Shown here in pieces: positions 1 to 12,818 of a stretch of 64,000 nt of DNA. A program made the translations under genes and the position numbers. Source of the stretch: Sarcocystis neurona (taxonomy: Eukaryota > Apicomplexa > Conoidasida > Eucoccidiorida > Sarcocystidae). The notes under the pieces were generated by a model. That model was not told the origin of the DNA. It did no database searches and was given only the letters and a program-made list of their open reading frames with translations. Every line of letters begins with the position of its first letter. The first letter of the stretch is position 1. Location: the NCBI GenBank assembly GCA_000727475.1, contig KL647288.1, positions 1,213,285 through 1,277,284 of the forward strand. The letters are read 5' to 3'.

Positions 1-3000
1 ACGCGGGTGCAAACTCACGTCCATTCGCATGCACGTGGCTGCCTGGTAATCTGCGCATACATACACGTATATGTATGTGCAAATGGGTACCTACGTGCTG
101 TTATACATTCGAGAGAATTTGGTGCTTTTACGTGATACATTCAAAGTCGCATTCTTCCAGGAAGCAGGGCTGGCGTACTGTATGTGTATCGAGTGTACAT
201 GTATTTGTCGGTAAGCATGCGAACATCAGGAGCCTGCACCGTGGTGTGACCGAAGGAAGAAGCTGGTGTACACTCGCAAACCCAGAGAAAAAATGAAGGA
301 GACGGCGACTCCTGACAAAGGGCACAAACTTAATAACTTTGCAGATATATATACGCACGTATAGATACATATCCATATATATATATATATGCAGTGAAGG
401 CTGCAGCACATGCCTAAGTCTCTACATGCACGCACGCGTATGTAAGAGTCTATTCCGTGATAAACAAACGCACACGTTGAATTGGACCAGAAACGTTGGC
501 TGCAAAATCTCATCTTGTGTTGACCAGGATGTACGTGGGTGGTAGCGACAGAGTGAGTCACGGTTTGCGTTTCCATTTGCAGCAAGTGAATCTAACGTTA
601 TATCACTGAAGCGCAGCACCGCAAGCAGCACTCCTTCACAGAATCAATGTACCCATATATGTATATATATGAGAATTTATACGCATGTATCACTGGTGCG
701 CAGCAGTGAAAGCAGCACTGCGCCATAGAGTCAACGTATCAACAAAGGTACATACACGCGTCTGTATTTGTAAGCACTTTCTTCCCTAAGTTTCAGGACG
801 TTCAGATCCTCATCATCTACTGAACACCGGCTTGTGTACGTACGCGTCTAGAGGTTTCTATTTCCCTATGTGTCCGTGTACTACACGACGCCAGACAATG
901 TGTTTACAGCTTTTCCCGTCCCTCGTTCCATGCGTCACACAGAGTAGTAGTCGGTACGACATCTCAACATCTTTACGCTTTCCTTTTCTCGACATCTTTA
1001 CGCTTTCTTTTTTCTCGCTCGCTCTTCTCTCTAGATATATGTTCATTTGCGGTACAAGATCTGCACACCGTGAGTGTCTACACTCACGGTCATACGTACA
1101 AACATTTGAGTATATACATTGCACAACGTGCACGTACGCGTACGAACCGACACCTTGTTATCTGTTCACGCATATACGCACGTATCTTCCTATTTGTACG
1201 CACAGAAACTATATACAAAGAGGTGTACATGCGAGTGAGAGGATGGACATATAATACGTACGGCGCAGCCTTGGGAGCGGACAACACCCACTCAGCCAGC
1301 TCACAAAGCTACGGGTCTCGGCACACGACCACCTCCACACCCACGAACTAAAATGCAGACAACAAAGTTTTACTTTCTTTGAGCCGTACAAAGATGCACA
1401 CAGCTATACTTGAGGACGTAACAGTGTCACACACGAGGTATTGCAGGGGGGCAAGCGCCTGTGTATACGTCCGTTTGCGGGTTCGTTAGCACAATACGCT
1501 TATTTGTGCCCCGCTCACAGGTGCATTACGCGCAAATTGACCTTTAATGATTAAAGTGTAATTCCAGAGGCGCCACATTGTCTGTGCAGTGGTTTTCCTG
1601 TTTCTCCTTCTTCCCATAAGGAATGACGTGTACAATATGTACGTCTACTCTCTATCTTTGCCTAGTGGTGTGAATGCGCGTCCTTCGAGTAGCTCTGTAT
1701 GTGTATACACATATGTATGCCTTTGTACATACGCGTGCGCATATCACACAGACATTCATACATGCGCATATCTTCGTTGTCTTCCGGAAGCACGTACGTC
1801 TATAATATACAAATATATATATATATATAATATGTGTATTTATACATCTATACACGCCTACGTGCGCCCTTCGTATGTACGTGTATGTATTTTGATTAGC
1901 TAGGAACTTCCCATGTAGAACGCACAGGGACGTATCTTCATTTGTGGTAGGCGTCTAGATGTACACCTGGCCTACACCGCGCAGATTGCGGGACGATTAC
2001 TGCGGAATATAGATTACTTATATATATGTTTATGAATGCAGGTGTCCGAACATTATTATCTGTGCCTCTGTTCTGTAGGTATAGGCGCAGACAGATATAC
2101 TACACGCCATATGTATCTCAACTTCCTCCTTTCTCTTTATGTCTCGCTCTTCCCTAGTCGTGACATACGTGTTTACTCGACACATTCCTTAAGCGACTTG
2201 TGCCAGAAAATCGCCTGGAAAGTAGTAACAGGTAAAGTGCAAGCGCTCAGTCAACAGGTGGATGTCTTCTAAACTATCATTTTTTCCCTTCTTGTGCAGC
2301 TTTCCATATTAAACAAAGACGTTCTTATCTCCTCCTCCTTCGTGCTGCGGCTACGTGCACACAGGCACACACATGCATACACAGAAGCGTATCGAGAGTG
2401 AAACTTCGTTCTGTGCGCTGCCGAGCGTCCTCACACGAATGTGCGTATCTTTTTCTGTCACTGTACGGTAGTGTTTTGCAGCTTTCTTCGTCGTTGCTGC
2501 CTTTTGTTTGTAGCACGTTCACGGTTGCTGCGTGCATGCAGCAGCACAACGCACCGCTTGCACAGCGCTTCTTGTAGACACGTCGCGACTGGGAGGTTGA
2601 GAGAGAGCAACAGTGATTTGATGCTTCACATTTCTACTTTTCTGTGTCTGCACGCGACGTCTTCGTATGTAACTTCCCCTTTTAATTCACCGTTTTCTTT
2701 AAGAGTGCCCTCGGCGTGCTTCTGCGACTTCAGCATTCCTCTCTCGCAGGTGTACCAGCATCCCGCGTTCTACCTGTCCACACGGTGCCGTAAACGGTGC
2801 ATTTCTCCGAGTTTCCGCACAAAAAGTGCAAATTTATTTTTCCTGTCCTTGAATTTAAGTCCCTGTTTGCGAGAGGCGACTCTGTGCCTTGCTGTTGCAG
2901 CAGCGAAGGGAGCATAATGCGTGGCCAGTCGACATATGTGTGTAGGTGTGTGTGTGTGCACGTTGCCCCATGCAACCCACAGGAATACATGCATTTCTGC

Positions 3001-3640
3001 GTGTGGGCAGAAACACTCTGCCCACACACAGGTGCCTGTGACTATTTATAGACTGTGCTTTTCGACTCAACTGGCGACTTTTCCATACCGCGTGGCTGCA
3101 CTTCTCCACACGTGTGTGTGCGATGCGTCGACACGTACACGCAGCCTCAGCATCGGCCACAGCAGCCCCAAAAGGCAGCAGCAACAGCATCAGCAGCAGC
3201 ACCAGCGCAGCCACAGCAGCAGCTGCTGTAGATATCACAGTAGCTGAAGGTGTCTAGCGCTGGCACGAGCGGCAGTTGCAGTAGAAACAGCAACATATAT
3301 GCAGGAGCAGCTGCCGCAGCTCTGAAACGTTCTTTGCTTCTTTCCTTGTCCCATTTCACCCGTGAACCGCATGCGCTCACACCCACTTATTACATATTTA
3401 TATATACGTGTATGTGTACATCTGCACACAAACATATACCTATATATACCTACATACATACATAGATACATACATACGTACATACATACATACGTACATA
3501 CACACACGGTAATACACGTACACACCTGAGCCATAAGGACAGAGAGACAGACACACACACATATAACACGTACATATGCATGTATGTATACGGACACGTC
3601 TCATCCTCTCTTTCTCTCTCTCTCCCTCTCTCTTTGTATA
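1..3640. other. Microsatellite-rich non-coding stretch
   Basis: Nothing here supports a gene. The sequence is rich in TA, TATG and TACG-type simple repeats, with a (TACA)n run near 3,440-3,510 and a short CAG cluster at 3,172-3,235. Open frames of 60-160 codons exist on both strands, but they translate to Tyr/Ile/Cys/Thr-rich strings typical of translated microsatellites. I saw no tRNA, rRNA or telomeric repeat. Confidence 0.6.
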
Positions 3641-3647
3641 AGTGTAG

Positions 3648-3847
3648 CTCAGAACGGCGCATATGTGCACTTGTCCAGAGAAATAGAAGGACTGTTCTCA
3701 AAATACGAATGCCTTTGTGCCATGTCTCCACAGCAAGAATGTGGCCCCGGCAGACAGACAGAGGGAGACCTGCACAGGGAAGAGCATCGTTTTGGCTCAC
3801 GTTCTGCTGAAGAAAGCGAGAGCGTTCTTTTCCCGTACCGCAGCCCG
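3648..3847 (+). CDS. Candidate internal exon, unknown protein
   Basis: A 200-nt stretch preceded by a long pyrimidine tract and TGTAG (acceptor-like) and followed by GTAGTT (donor-like). It would begin with two bases completing a codon and end in phase 0. The translation is balanced and hydrophilic, unlike the surrounding simple repeats; it includes AYVHLSREIEGLFSKYE and EESESVLFPYRSP. No domain was recognised. It could be an upstream exon of the plus-strand CAG-rich ORF at 5.3-7.8 kb, but no joining exon was demonstrated. Confidence 0.35.
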
Positions 3848-5260
3848 GTAGTTAGCCGGATTTGTGTGTGTGTACGAAGGAGGCGGAACACTCCTAGTAA
3901 TATCTTTCTTTTATTTTTGCCGAGGCTAAGAGCGGTTCTTCACTTCGACACGTCGCAGAAACGAAGCAGCTCCTCATTTCTTTTTTGGCTTCTTGGTGTA
4001 CGTACACTCCAACCCGTACACAACCGCGTTCTTTGCTGATTCTGCGCGTTGCCCACCGTCATTATGCCCTCTCTATAATTCACTTGTAAAAAACTGCAAG
4101 CGCCGCGGATTCACTTTAGAAGACGAGCATACGCATTTGTCTGTCGCTTCGTATCTAGTTTTCCCTTTGTTTGTACATACCTATTTTGCACGGACACAAA
4201 CACACACACACATATATATGCGCGAAGCACCCGTATACGATACTACCAGGAAGCCACGTATGAAGAAAATCCTGAAGATTTACTAAAGAACGGGAGACCT
4301 AATACACACAAGAAAAATGTAGAAGTATGTGTGTAGGTTATCGCACCCAGACATGTCATCTCACCAGCTTTTTGGCTCGGGGTACAGATGGGATATTGCA
4401 GTAGCAGGAAGATAATCAACCGCAGAAAAGACGAAAAAGCCTGGTGACGCAAGCTTTTCTTGCAGTACCTCACGTCTTCGCGTCGAATTTTCTACCACGA
4501 GCTCTCCAATTTTGCTTCCCTCCTGCTGCAGAAAAATAATTGCTGGTCACCAGCTGCCGTGTGCGCACCGGCTCTGGGCTGCGCAGCCCCGTGCGACGAG
4601 GTCGCGGTCGATACGGAACGACAGGATTACCCTGCGCATTTACTCAAACCTACATGTCTAATCACTTTTGCTCACTCTTATTCACTCGTACGCAAATTCA
4701 CAAAAAATTTTCACCGCTGGTATACGCGAACCTAACATACCCGGCCACCCACCCACCCACCACACACACACACGCACACACACACAAACACACACACAGA
4801 GAGAAGACGTCGGCGGCTAGTTGAAACTTTTTTTCAGACATCTAGAGGATCCCAGGTACATCTACAACTGAACGTTCACACATGAGTAGCGTGCCTAATT
4901 TCGAACATTTCTCTCATCTGCCCGTAGAAACGGGATTACGTGGACGTCCGTATCGCTCTCGATCACGGGCATTCCCCGTGAGCGTAGCTCTCGGTGTAGC
5001 TCGTTGCCTCCACGTAGATGTTCAACTCGTTGGTCATGTCTGTCTGTCTACAAACCGCCTTGTTTGTCGCAGCAGAAACTGAGACAGTGGTAGTAGCGCA
5101 GCAGAGCGCAGCAGCGCGAGAAGTAACAACGGCGGGAAAAGCAGCAGTAGGAGCAGTAGCCAGGGATAAGCGGCAGCAAGCCGAAAAGGCTGGCTAGAAA
5201 AAAGGCAGCAGAAGACAGAGGTAGTGGTAGTAGTAGGGCCATCGCGCGACAGATGCCACT
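3848..5260. other. Unassigned stretch with simple repeats
   Basis: Contains a (CA)n tract at about 4,755-4,800. One plus-strand ORF begins with ATG at 4,882 (66 codons) and has a balanced composition for its first 50 residues. It could be the first exon of the following CAG-rich gene, but no convincing donor was identified. A GGTGTACGTACACTCC element lies at 3,995-4,010. Confidence 0.4.
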
Positions 5261-5266
5261 GCAGAA

Positions 5267-7810
5267 ATGCCCGCAGGTCGGCTCGGCTTCTCAGCAGGAG
5301 CTGCAGCAGCAGAAGGAAAGGTGCTCTGCACTTCATGGACTCTCCCGTGTCTGCGCAACAATAGCGGACGCTCTCAGTGCACTTCCTTTCTTTCCTGTCT
5401 CTTCGGTAGCAGCAGGAGGAGCAGCGCTCTGCGGCCTTATGGAAATCTATCTCTCCCATGCAGCAGCAGCTGCTGCAGCTGTTGTCGGCCCAGCGACAGC
5501 AGGGGAGAATCTCAACCTGCCGATTCCTGCACACACCCGGCATCCAGCAGCAGCAGCAACAGCCGCAGCAACAACACCAACAGCAGCACCAGCGACAGCA
5601 GCGGCAACAGCAACAGCAGCAGCAGCAACAGCAGCAGCAGCAACAGCAGCAGCAGCAACAGCAGCGGCAAGAGGAGCAGCAGCAGCAACGAAGGCAGCAG
5701 CAGCAACAAAAACAACAGCTACAAGGAGACGGGCAGCAGCTCTCGGAGTTATTGCTCTGTCCTTGTTGCACTGCGCACCGCAGCCTGTGCCAGCCGCAGG
5801 TCGACCTTTCTCTTGTGGAGCCGCGGCAACTCGGGCTTCCGTCGAAGTAGCACTGGCAGCAACATGAAATACATGGGTAGAAGCAGAAATTTTGCAGACA
5901 GGCACAGCAGCAGCGTTGACTCTCTCTCTCCCGTTAACAGCAGCAGCTCAGTATTTTCTGGCAGCAGCAAAGACTGCCGGACAGTTTCTTGCCCCAGCAG
6001 CAGCAGCAGCAGGACGTCGTTTTGCTTCTTCTTTTCCTCCTTCAGCAGCAGCACGGACAGAGACAGCGGCCACAAGACGCGGGACGGCTGCAACACTGCA
6101 GTAGCCCTGGTGCCCGTCTGCTGCACGGACAGCGGCAGGTACTATGGCGCAACAGGTAGAAAACTCGTTTCTCACTTATACCAAAACAGCTCCAGACGGT
6201 CCCTATGGGTAGCCCCAGCAGCGGCGCAAGCAGCAGCCCGCTGGCGGCCACAGTGCGTCACAGCAACAGCAGCAGCAGTATCGCAGCATGCGTTTGCTGT
6301 ACGTTACTGGCACACTGCTGGAGAAGCTGCTACTGCCCGCCGTGCGTCTGCTGTTACTTGTCTTTGCTCTGCTGTCGCAGGATTTGCGGCATCTGTCGCT
6401 GCCCCAGATGCAGAGCTGCGCAGCACAGAGCTCCCGCAGCTGCAGCTGCTGCGCCGCTGCTGCAGCAGCACCAGCAGCAGGAAGCCGACAGAGACCAGCA
6501 GTAGCAGCTGCGACGGAGAATCAAGCACCAGCTGCAGTGTGTTAGCAAGCGTCAACAGCGACTACGACGGAGAGAAAATCAGCGACACCCCGTGTGGAGA
6601 GACAAGAAGCAGTAGCAGCAACAGAAGTTGCCGTGGATGCCTTAACAGCAGCAGCAGTTGCACCGGACCGAGAAGCAATAGTTGTGGGGAGGCCGGCAGC
6701 AGCAACTGCAGCAGCAGCAGGTGGGTCATTGCCTGTAGAGGATTTGTCAGCAGACGCCGCCAGCGGTGTTGCTGTGGGGTGAACAGAAGCAGCGGCAGCG
6801 TCCTTGCACCGAACATTAGCGGTAGAACGTTGTGGGGCTGCTGCTGCAGCCAACCTCGCGCCGCCAGTAACGGCTCGCCCAACAGCAGCGGGGACAGCAG
6901 TATTAGCAGTCGAAGCAGCAGCAACGTGACGCCCACGGGAGGCAGCAGAAGCAGACTGCGCTGGATCTGCAGCAAGTTCACCTCGTCCAGAAGCAACAAT
7001 GCGCTGCAAGGAATCACAGGGGCAAAGACGTCCTGCAGTAGCGGCGACGCCGGCTGGACTCCATGGAGCAGCAGCAGCGGCAGTAGCAGCGGCAGCAGCA
7101 GCAGGAAAGCATTCTGCACTTGTGGCCTACTTTACGTCAGCAGCAGGCGGTTGTTAAGCAGCGCCTCGCACAGCAGCGGCAGCAGCAGCCCTGAAGAGGA
7201 GGAAGCAGCAGGTCTGTCGGAAATAGTGGAGAGCGCCGCAGGCGTGCGCTGGATAGACAGTCATGCGGTGTCACTACACCTGGTGCGTGCTGTTGGACTG
7301 GAGTACCTACGGGCGGTGCTGAGCAGCCATGGGGTCTCCCTGCAGTCCGAGCGGGAGGAGCAGCAGGAGGAGCAGCGCGGGCAGAAGCAGCAAAAACAGA
7401 AAAAGCAGCAGCGGCAGGGGCAGCAGACACTCCAGCAGCAGCAAGAACAGCAGCAGAAATTCGAGGAGAAGGAGCGGGAGCGACGGCAGCGGAAGAGAGA
7501 GGAGCAACAAATCTTTGATGCCCTGTGGCACCACGTCTTGCCACGGGCACACCAGCAACGACAACTACAGCAGCAGCAACTGCGGGGGCAGCAGCAGCAG
7601 AAAAAGGGGCAGCAGCAGGCGTCTGCAGTGGTGGCAGCAGGAGGCAAGAGGAAACCGTCTGACGCTGCGAGGGAAGGAAGCAGCAGCAGCGCTGGTGGTA
7701 AAAGTGGACAGGAAGAGGACACCGAACGAGAAACAGCAGCAGGAAAACGAGGCGTGGGGTCTTCGAGCGGCTGGCCCGTTCAGGCCAAACATCTCTGCGT
7801 TTTCTTCAAG
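5267..7810 (+). CDS. Candidate large CAG-rich exon, unknown protein
   Basis: A plus-strand frame stays open for 871 codons (to 7,882). The upstream two thirds is mostly AGC-read repeat (polySer), so it is weak evidence by itself. From about 7,200 the frame changes character: a helical, leucine-rich stretch (VSLHLVRAVGLEYLRAVLSS) leads into a Gln/Glu/Arg/Lys-rich region, then WHHVLPRAHQQRQL and KHLCVFFK, ending in phase 0 at a CAAG|GTAGGC donor. CAG in the sense orientation encoding Ser, Gln or Ala is typical of Eimeria proteins. The opposite strand and the other plus frames (Ala- and Gln-reading) are also open because CAG and CTG lack stops in any frame. The 5' boundary and most of the low-complexity part are uncertain. 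It may belong to the downstream helical-repeat/RAP gene or be a separate gene. Confidence 0.35.
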
Positions 7811-8330
7811 GTAGGCCATCAGGGACGAAGTCGCTGCAGCAGCAGCGACGCAGCAGCGGAAGAAGCGCAGAAACACAGCTGAAGAAGAGGACGCAGAACA
7901 GCAGCAAGGGCAGCAGAAGAACGCCAGCAGCAGCAGGAGGTCAGCAGCAGCAGGAAGAGGAGAACAGACACAGGGCGGAGTCGCAATCAAAAAAACAACT
8001 GCTAAAGAAAAAGCAGCACGCGCAACGAAACAGCAGCAGCCGGGCACCAGGGGCAGCACAGCAGCAGAAGCAGCAACCTGCAGCAGCAAGGCAAGTGTAT
8101 AAGCACCACACAGGGAGCGCCGCCACGTGCCGGGTAGCGCAAGCAGCAGGAGCAACGCAGCCGCGTCCTGCAGCAGCGACACACCAACACGCCCCGCACA
8201 CGTGGAAACCAACAGCAGCAAATGCCCGTGGAGCGAAGGGGCGCCAAAACGCAGGCAGCAACAGATGGATGAGGAATCACGGCAGCAGCAGCAGCATCCC
8301 CCAGCGGCAGATCGCTGAAAAAAAGTAGAC
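5440..8330 (+). repeat. CAG trinucleotide block (plus-strand CAG)
   Basis: Dense imperfect (CAG)n, densest at 5,550-5,720, 7,070-7,620 and 7,840-8,300, with interspersed CAA, CGG and GAG triplets. All three plus frames and much of the minus strand are free of stops, so ORF length is not evidence of coding here. Confidence 0.9.
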
Positions 8331-10186
8331 CAGGGACCACGAGCCGGGAAGCTACTGCTGCTGACTTCCTGTCTACACACGTGCAGGACCCCCCACACAT
8401 CCACACACACATACACATATATATGCAGGCTTGTCTCTAAATGTGTGTGAAACGACCCATGACTACACAAGTCAGGACACAAAAAGGTGTACAAGTATAT
8501 CCCAGTGCACGTAGACATCCTGTAGAAGATGTGTGTGTCTCTGCAGGTAAGTCGGTACATGTTAAGATGTGAAAGGGAAGAAAAACTTATATATACGTAC
8601 TTAAATGAACATACATATATTCATGTTTACGTATAGATTCACACGTGCAGACGTAGGAAAGGCGAGGCGGATATGTACGCTCTGCAGACACACAGGTGTA
8701 AGCGGACGCTCACGTATATACGTGGATTCCTGGAATACCCGCGGTGGTTCCCGTGCAGACAGAGAAGCCTCCTACATAAACACTCTCATATATATATATA
8801 TATACATGTTCATACATATATACAAGCATACTCATATACACACACATGTTCGTACACGCATATACATGTATATACACGTGGTCCCACTGTCTCTTTCTCT
8901 CTCTTGATATGTGTATAACAACACACAGAGACACACATATATCGCAGTCGTACACACATGTATATATAAATATGTATATATAAATATATATATGTGTACA
9001 GAGAGAGAGACATAGAGAGGGAGACACACGTAGGCTTACACGTGTAAGTTGGCCTCCTGCTGTCCTGCGTAGGCACACAGATGCATGTGTGTCTTCAAGA
9101 CCGTATGGATGTCTGTCGCAAGTAAAAGTCCACCGTGGACTAAATGTACCTATTTGGTAGCCTTCACGAAGTATCACCCTTCACATGCATATATATTACG
9201 CAGACGCCCCCGCTGTGCTACTATATATACACTATGTACGTGTACGTACAAGACTGGCTCTGTCTCTCGCTAAGTGTATCTATGTATACGTCCATATATG
9301 TTGTGTACCTATGCGCAGCAGCATATTCCTGGTTTGCCCATATCCTCCTATAACACACGTATATGTTAATATACAGACACACAGGCCCCTATCTCTCGCT
9401 GGTTTTGCCCAGGCGGCTACATCACATACATGTATATGTGTGGAAGTACAAGTCGTTTTCTCTGTCTCTTTTTCGCTCTCGCTACACGTAGAGATACGTT
9501 TAATCGGTCAGCAGATATTTGGATTTGCTAACGTGCGTATGGACCATTCATGCATACATATGCCTATATAAATATCTCTCCCTTTCCCTCTCCTTTCGTC
9601 TCGCCCCATCGGTCCGTCTCTCTGTAGCTCTATCCACATATATATGTGCGTACAAATATTTAGGACCATTACAGTATATTGGTGTGTGCCTTTTTTGACG
9701 TGTTCTTCGCCAGCCACGTCAACTTTCGAAATTCGTTTGCTGCGTCTGCACGTACGTGTCTCTCTGTCTCTCGCCTCTGCAGCTGCTTGAACGTCTCCCG
9801 GTGTGGGTCTGTCTCTCGATCTGCGAGGTTCGCGTGACCTGCTGCTTCTCTCCTGAATTTTCAGAACTCAAGAGAGAGAAAGAAAGAGGGAGAGGGAGAC
9901 TACATTTATATATAAATATATATTTATGTTACGAACGCATATTGGCAAATCCAGAGGACCTGTCGCCCACTTCCTGCGTACGGCGAACGCTTCAACGAGC
10001 AATGCGAGTGCGTGCTGCTCCTCTGCGTGCGTCGGCGTGTTTATTTTCGGTGTCAACCCTCTGACGTTAGCCAGGAAAAGTTTCAGGTAGACAGACATCA
10101 GACAAGTAGAAACACGTGGGAAAATTTCAAGAGAGGAGCGGTCATACAAAGCTGCAGATGCCTCGGTGAACAGTCGCGCGTGCACA
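8331..10186. other. AT-rich microsatellite stretch
   Basis: No gene supported. Contains (TA)n and TACA/TATG-type repeats, densest at 8,780-9,000, a (GA)n tract near 9,000-9,020, and CT-rich tracts at 9,570-9,620 and 9,760-9,790. It is probably intron or intergenic spacer. Confidence 0.6.
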
Positions 10187-10352
10187 GACGGCGTCGCGAC
10201 GTGGGGTGTCTGTACGTTCCATCACACGACGACGTCGCAACGTCGGGTGTCTGTACACTCCGTCACACCACAACGTCGTAACCTCTGGTGTCTGTACACT
10301 CCACCACATGACGACGTCGCAACGTGGGGTGTCTCTACGCTCCATCACCCGA
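10187..10352 (+). repeat. Four-copy 41-bp tandem repeat with GGTGTCTGTACACTCC
   Basis: The core GGTGTCTGTACACTCC recurs at 10,205, 10,246, 10,287 and 10,328 with an exact period of 41 bp. The linker between cores resembles ATCACACGACGACGTCGCAA. The first and last copies have core substitutions. The period is not a multiple of three, so the array does not encode a peptide repeat. The core also occurs singly elsewhere in the window (3,995; 18,385; 18,468; 30,212; 30,411; 39,441). Confidence 0.9.
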
Positions 10353-10499
10353 GGGTTTCATGACAAGGCAGCTGTGCGTGACTCGCTCCCTCGTCTAAAA
10401 ATGCGAGGAAGTTGTCTCCGTGGGCGAGCGACTGCATGCAGACTGCAGTGGAGAGGGCAGGACGGCAGCTTCATAGCACGCCAGTACATTCGAACGGCG

Positions 10500-11110
10500 A
10501 GCAGCGGAGCTCCTGCTGCTGCTGCGTTTTTGCTCTCGCTGCTCCTGCTTGTTCGGCAGCACCTGCTGCTCTTCGTCTGCGGCTGCTGTTACAATGCCGC
10601 TGCGTCTCCTGCAGCAGCTGCAGCTCTTCGACTGCGGCTTCTTTCGCTGCTTCTGAGTTCTCTTCTGCCGCTCGTCTTCTTGTTCTGAAACTGCTGCTGC
10701 CCGGTGCTCCTCCGCAAGGCTACTGCCGAGCCACCACACTGCTGCTGAAGCTCCCGTATGTACTCTCTTCTGCTGCTGGTCTCTCCCTGCATGTTGAAGC
10801 CGAGTGTCGCCATCGCTGTTCTCTCTCTCTCTCCTTCAGTCCTCGACGTTGCAGTGGCGGCTGTCCTGCTGCTGTTCGCCTCGTTGCTAAACGTTGCTGG
10901 TGCTGTTCTCTCGCTGCTGCTCCTTCTTCCTGGCTGCTGCTGCAACTCCTCTCTCCTGCTGCAGCTCCTTTCTCCTGCTACTGCTCTGGTTGCTGCTGTT
11001 CTGGCGCTACTGCTGCAGTTGCGTTGGTAACGCTGCTGCTGTTGTACTGCCCTGCTGCCGGTGGTTTATTGTGAAGTTTCTGGGGGTGCTTCGGGTGCTG
11101 CTGTAGCAGC
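10500..11110. repeat. CTG-rich block (plus-strand CTG)
   Basis: Imperfect CTG repeats read as Leu/Cys/Ala on plus and Gln/Ser/Arg on minus. A minus-strand ORF (10,589-10,945, 118 codons) is hydrophilic and protein-like, but plus frames are equally open. I cannot decide whether it is coding. Confidence 0.6.
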
Positions 11111-11288
11111 CGAATGACCAGGAGCAGGAAAGATGACGCCTAGCCTTAGAGAATACATCCCTCAATCAAATTTTTAAAAATGGCCAGTTAGTGCACGCAG
11201 TTACCAGACAGCTTGCCCATGTCACGTGTGTCTTCACCTCTGCTGCATGTCGCGCGGACTGCGGGGGGTGCTGCTGTTGCTGCTGCAG

Positions 11289-11397
11289 GGATGCATGCAA
11301 GCGCGCGTGCGCGAACTTGAGCTGCTGGACGCCCTCTGCGAGATCCTCGCCGTGCTGCTAGAAGCTCCCAAACCCGCCGATGTTGCCCTTCTTGTTG
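11289..11397 (+). CDS. Helical-repeat protein exon (probable RAP-gene part)
   Basis: Reads as amphipathic helix pairs, including RELELLDALCEILAVLLEAP and PKPADVALLV, the pattern of helical RNA-binding repeat proteins (heptatricopeptide-like) that accompany RAP domains in apicomplexans. A possible acceptor is CTGCAG at 11,283-11,288; the frame is open further upstream, so the 5' edge is uncertain. The 3' end is GTTG|GTAGAG, phase 1. It joins in phase to the exon at 12,819 to give ADVALLVDLADACTALRL, continuing the helix pattern. The repeat assignment is inference from pattern only. Confidence 0.6.
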
Positions 11398-12818
11398 GTA
11401 GAGACGCCCGCTGCAGCACCAACCTCGCTGCTGCTGTTGCTGCTGCTGCTCTTATCGCTGCTACTCTTGCTGCTCTTATCGGTGCTGCTGCTGCTCTTAT
11501 CGCTGCTACTGCCCCTCTCGCTCTTCTCCCTGCTACTGCTCCCTTGCTCTTGCTGCTGCTGCTGCTGTTTCTCTTGTAGCTGCTGCTGCTGCTGTTGCTC
11601 TTTTTGCTACTGCCGCTGCTGCTTTTATGACTGCTCTGCCGCTACTTGTGCTAACACAGCTCTTGCCGTTGCTGCTGCCGCGGTATCTCGTGCTCCTGCT
11701 GTCTCTGCTGGAGCTGCTACTGCTGTGACGCAGCTGCTGCTGCTCGACGCGCCTCTACTTCCGTTGCTCCTCTTGCTTTTGCTGCCGTTGTTGCTGCTCT
11801 TGCGATCGCTGCTATTGCGGTTGCTGCTCTTGCGGTTGCTGCCCTTGCGGTTGCCGCTTCAGCATCTCACTGTGAGTCCCCACAGCGGCTGCACTTGTGC
11901 TGCTCCTGCTCCTACTGCGGTGATCGTGGTGGCGCTGCTGCTGCTGTCGGCGGCAAAGAAGCTGCTGCAACAGGAGTGACGCCGTGACCGGCTGCTTTCC
12001 TTCTTCTGCTGCTAGTGACCGCGTGCCCAGCTTAAGCTGCACACGTTGATCAAAGAGAACGCACTGCTGTCGAGCCGACGCGTGTATACATACACGTGCA
12101 ACAGTTCATATGTGTGCCAATACACATACGTATATGCATACATATATATGTATATATACGTGTATATATGTATATAAATATGTATATATATGTATATATA
12201 TATATACACACCACAAACGTGTATACACAAGTGCTGCTGCAGCTGGTGTAGTTGGTGCGACTGCTGCTGCTGGAGTCGGTGTTGCTGCATTTGCTGCTGC
12301 TGAACCTGCTGCTGGTGTATCGGCTGCTGTTGCTGTGGCCGCTGCTAACTTTTCTACTATAGCAGCAGCTGCTGCTCCTCTAGCTGCTGATGCTTCTGTG
12401 TTCGTTTTCGGCCGGCGCCACTCGCTTCTGGCCGCAGCTTCTGAAATTTATTTGCATGCGGATGCCTCGGTTATAGGCGTGGGACTTGTTCTTTTGGGGA
12501 GTTTCCCTGCTGAAATGGTGACTTTTGACGGTTGCTCTGCTGCTACTCCCTACACGAACAGACTATCTCAGGTGCTCTTGCTGCCCTTGGACAGCTGCTC
12601 CTGGTTTGCTGCTGCTGTTCTGCTGTTTGGCTGCCGGTGTGTGCCGTTGCTGCTGGTGCTGCTGTGTTGCCGGTGCTGCTGACGTGTTGTGACGCTAGCT
12701 GTTGCCCCGCTGCTGCTCCTCTCTCTATTGCTGCTGCTGTCGCACCGCTGTCTTTACTGGGAGACGGCCGCTCTTGCTGCTGCGTTTGCTGCTGCTGCTG
12801 CTACTGCTTTGCACACAG
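11398..12818 (+). other. Intron, CTG- and TA-rich
   Basis: Probable intron between the two helical-repeat exons. It holds CTG blocks at 11,420-11,960 and 12,230-12,810 and (TA)n at 12,110-12,210. An in-frame stop at 12,680-12,682 separates the upstream plus-strand ORF from the coding frame of the next exon, which supports an intron. A 60-codon segment at about 12,400-12,580 faintly resembles a retrotransposon RNase H strand (see findings). Confidence 0.55.
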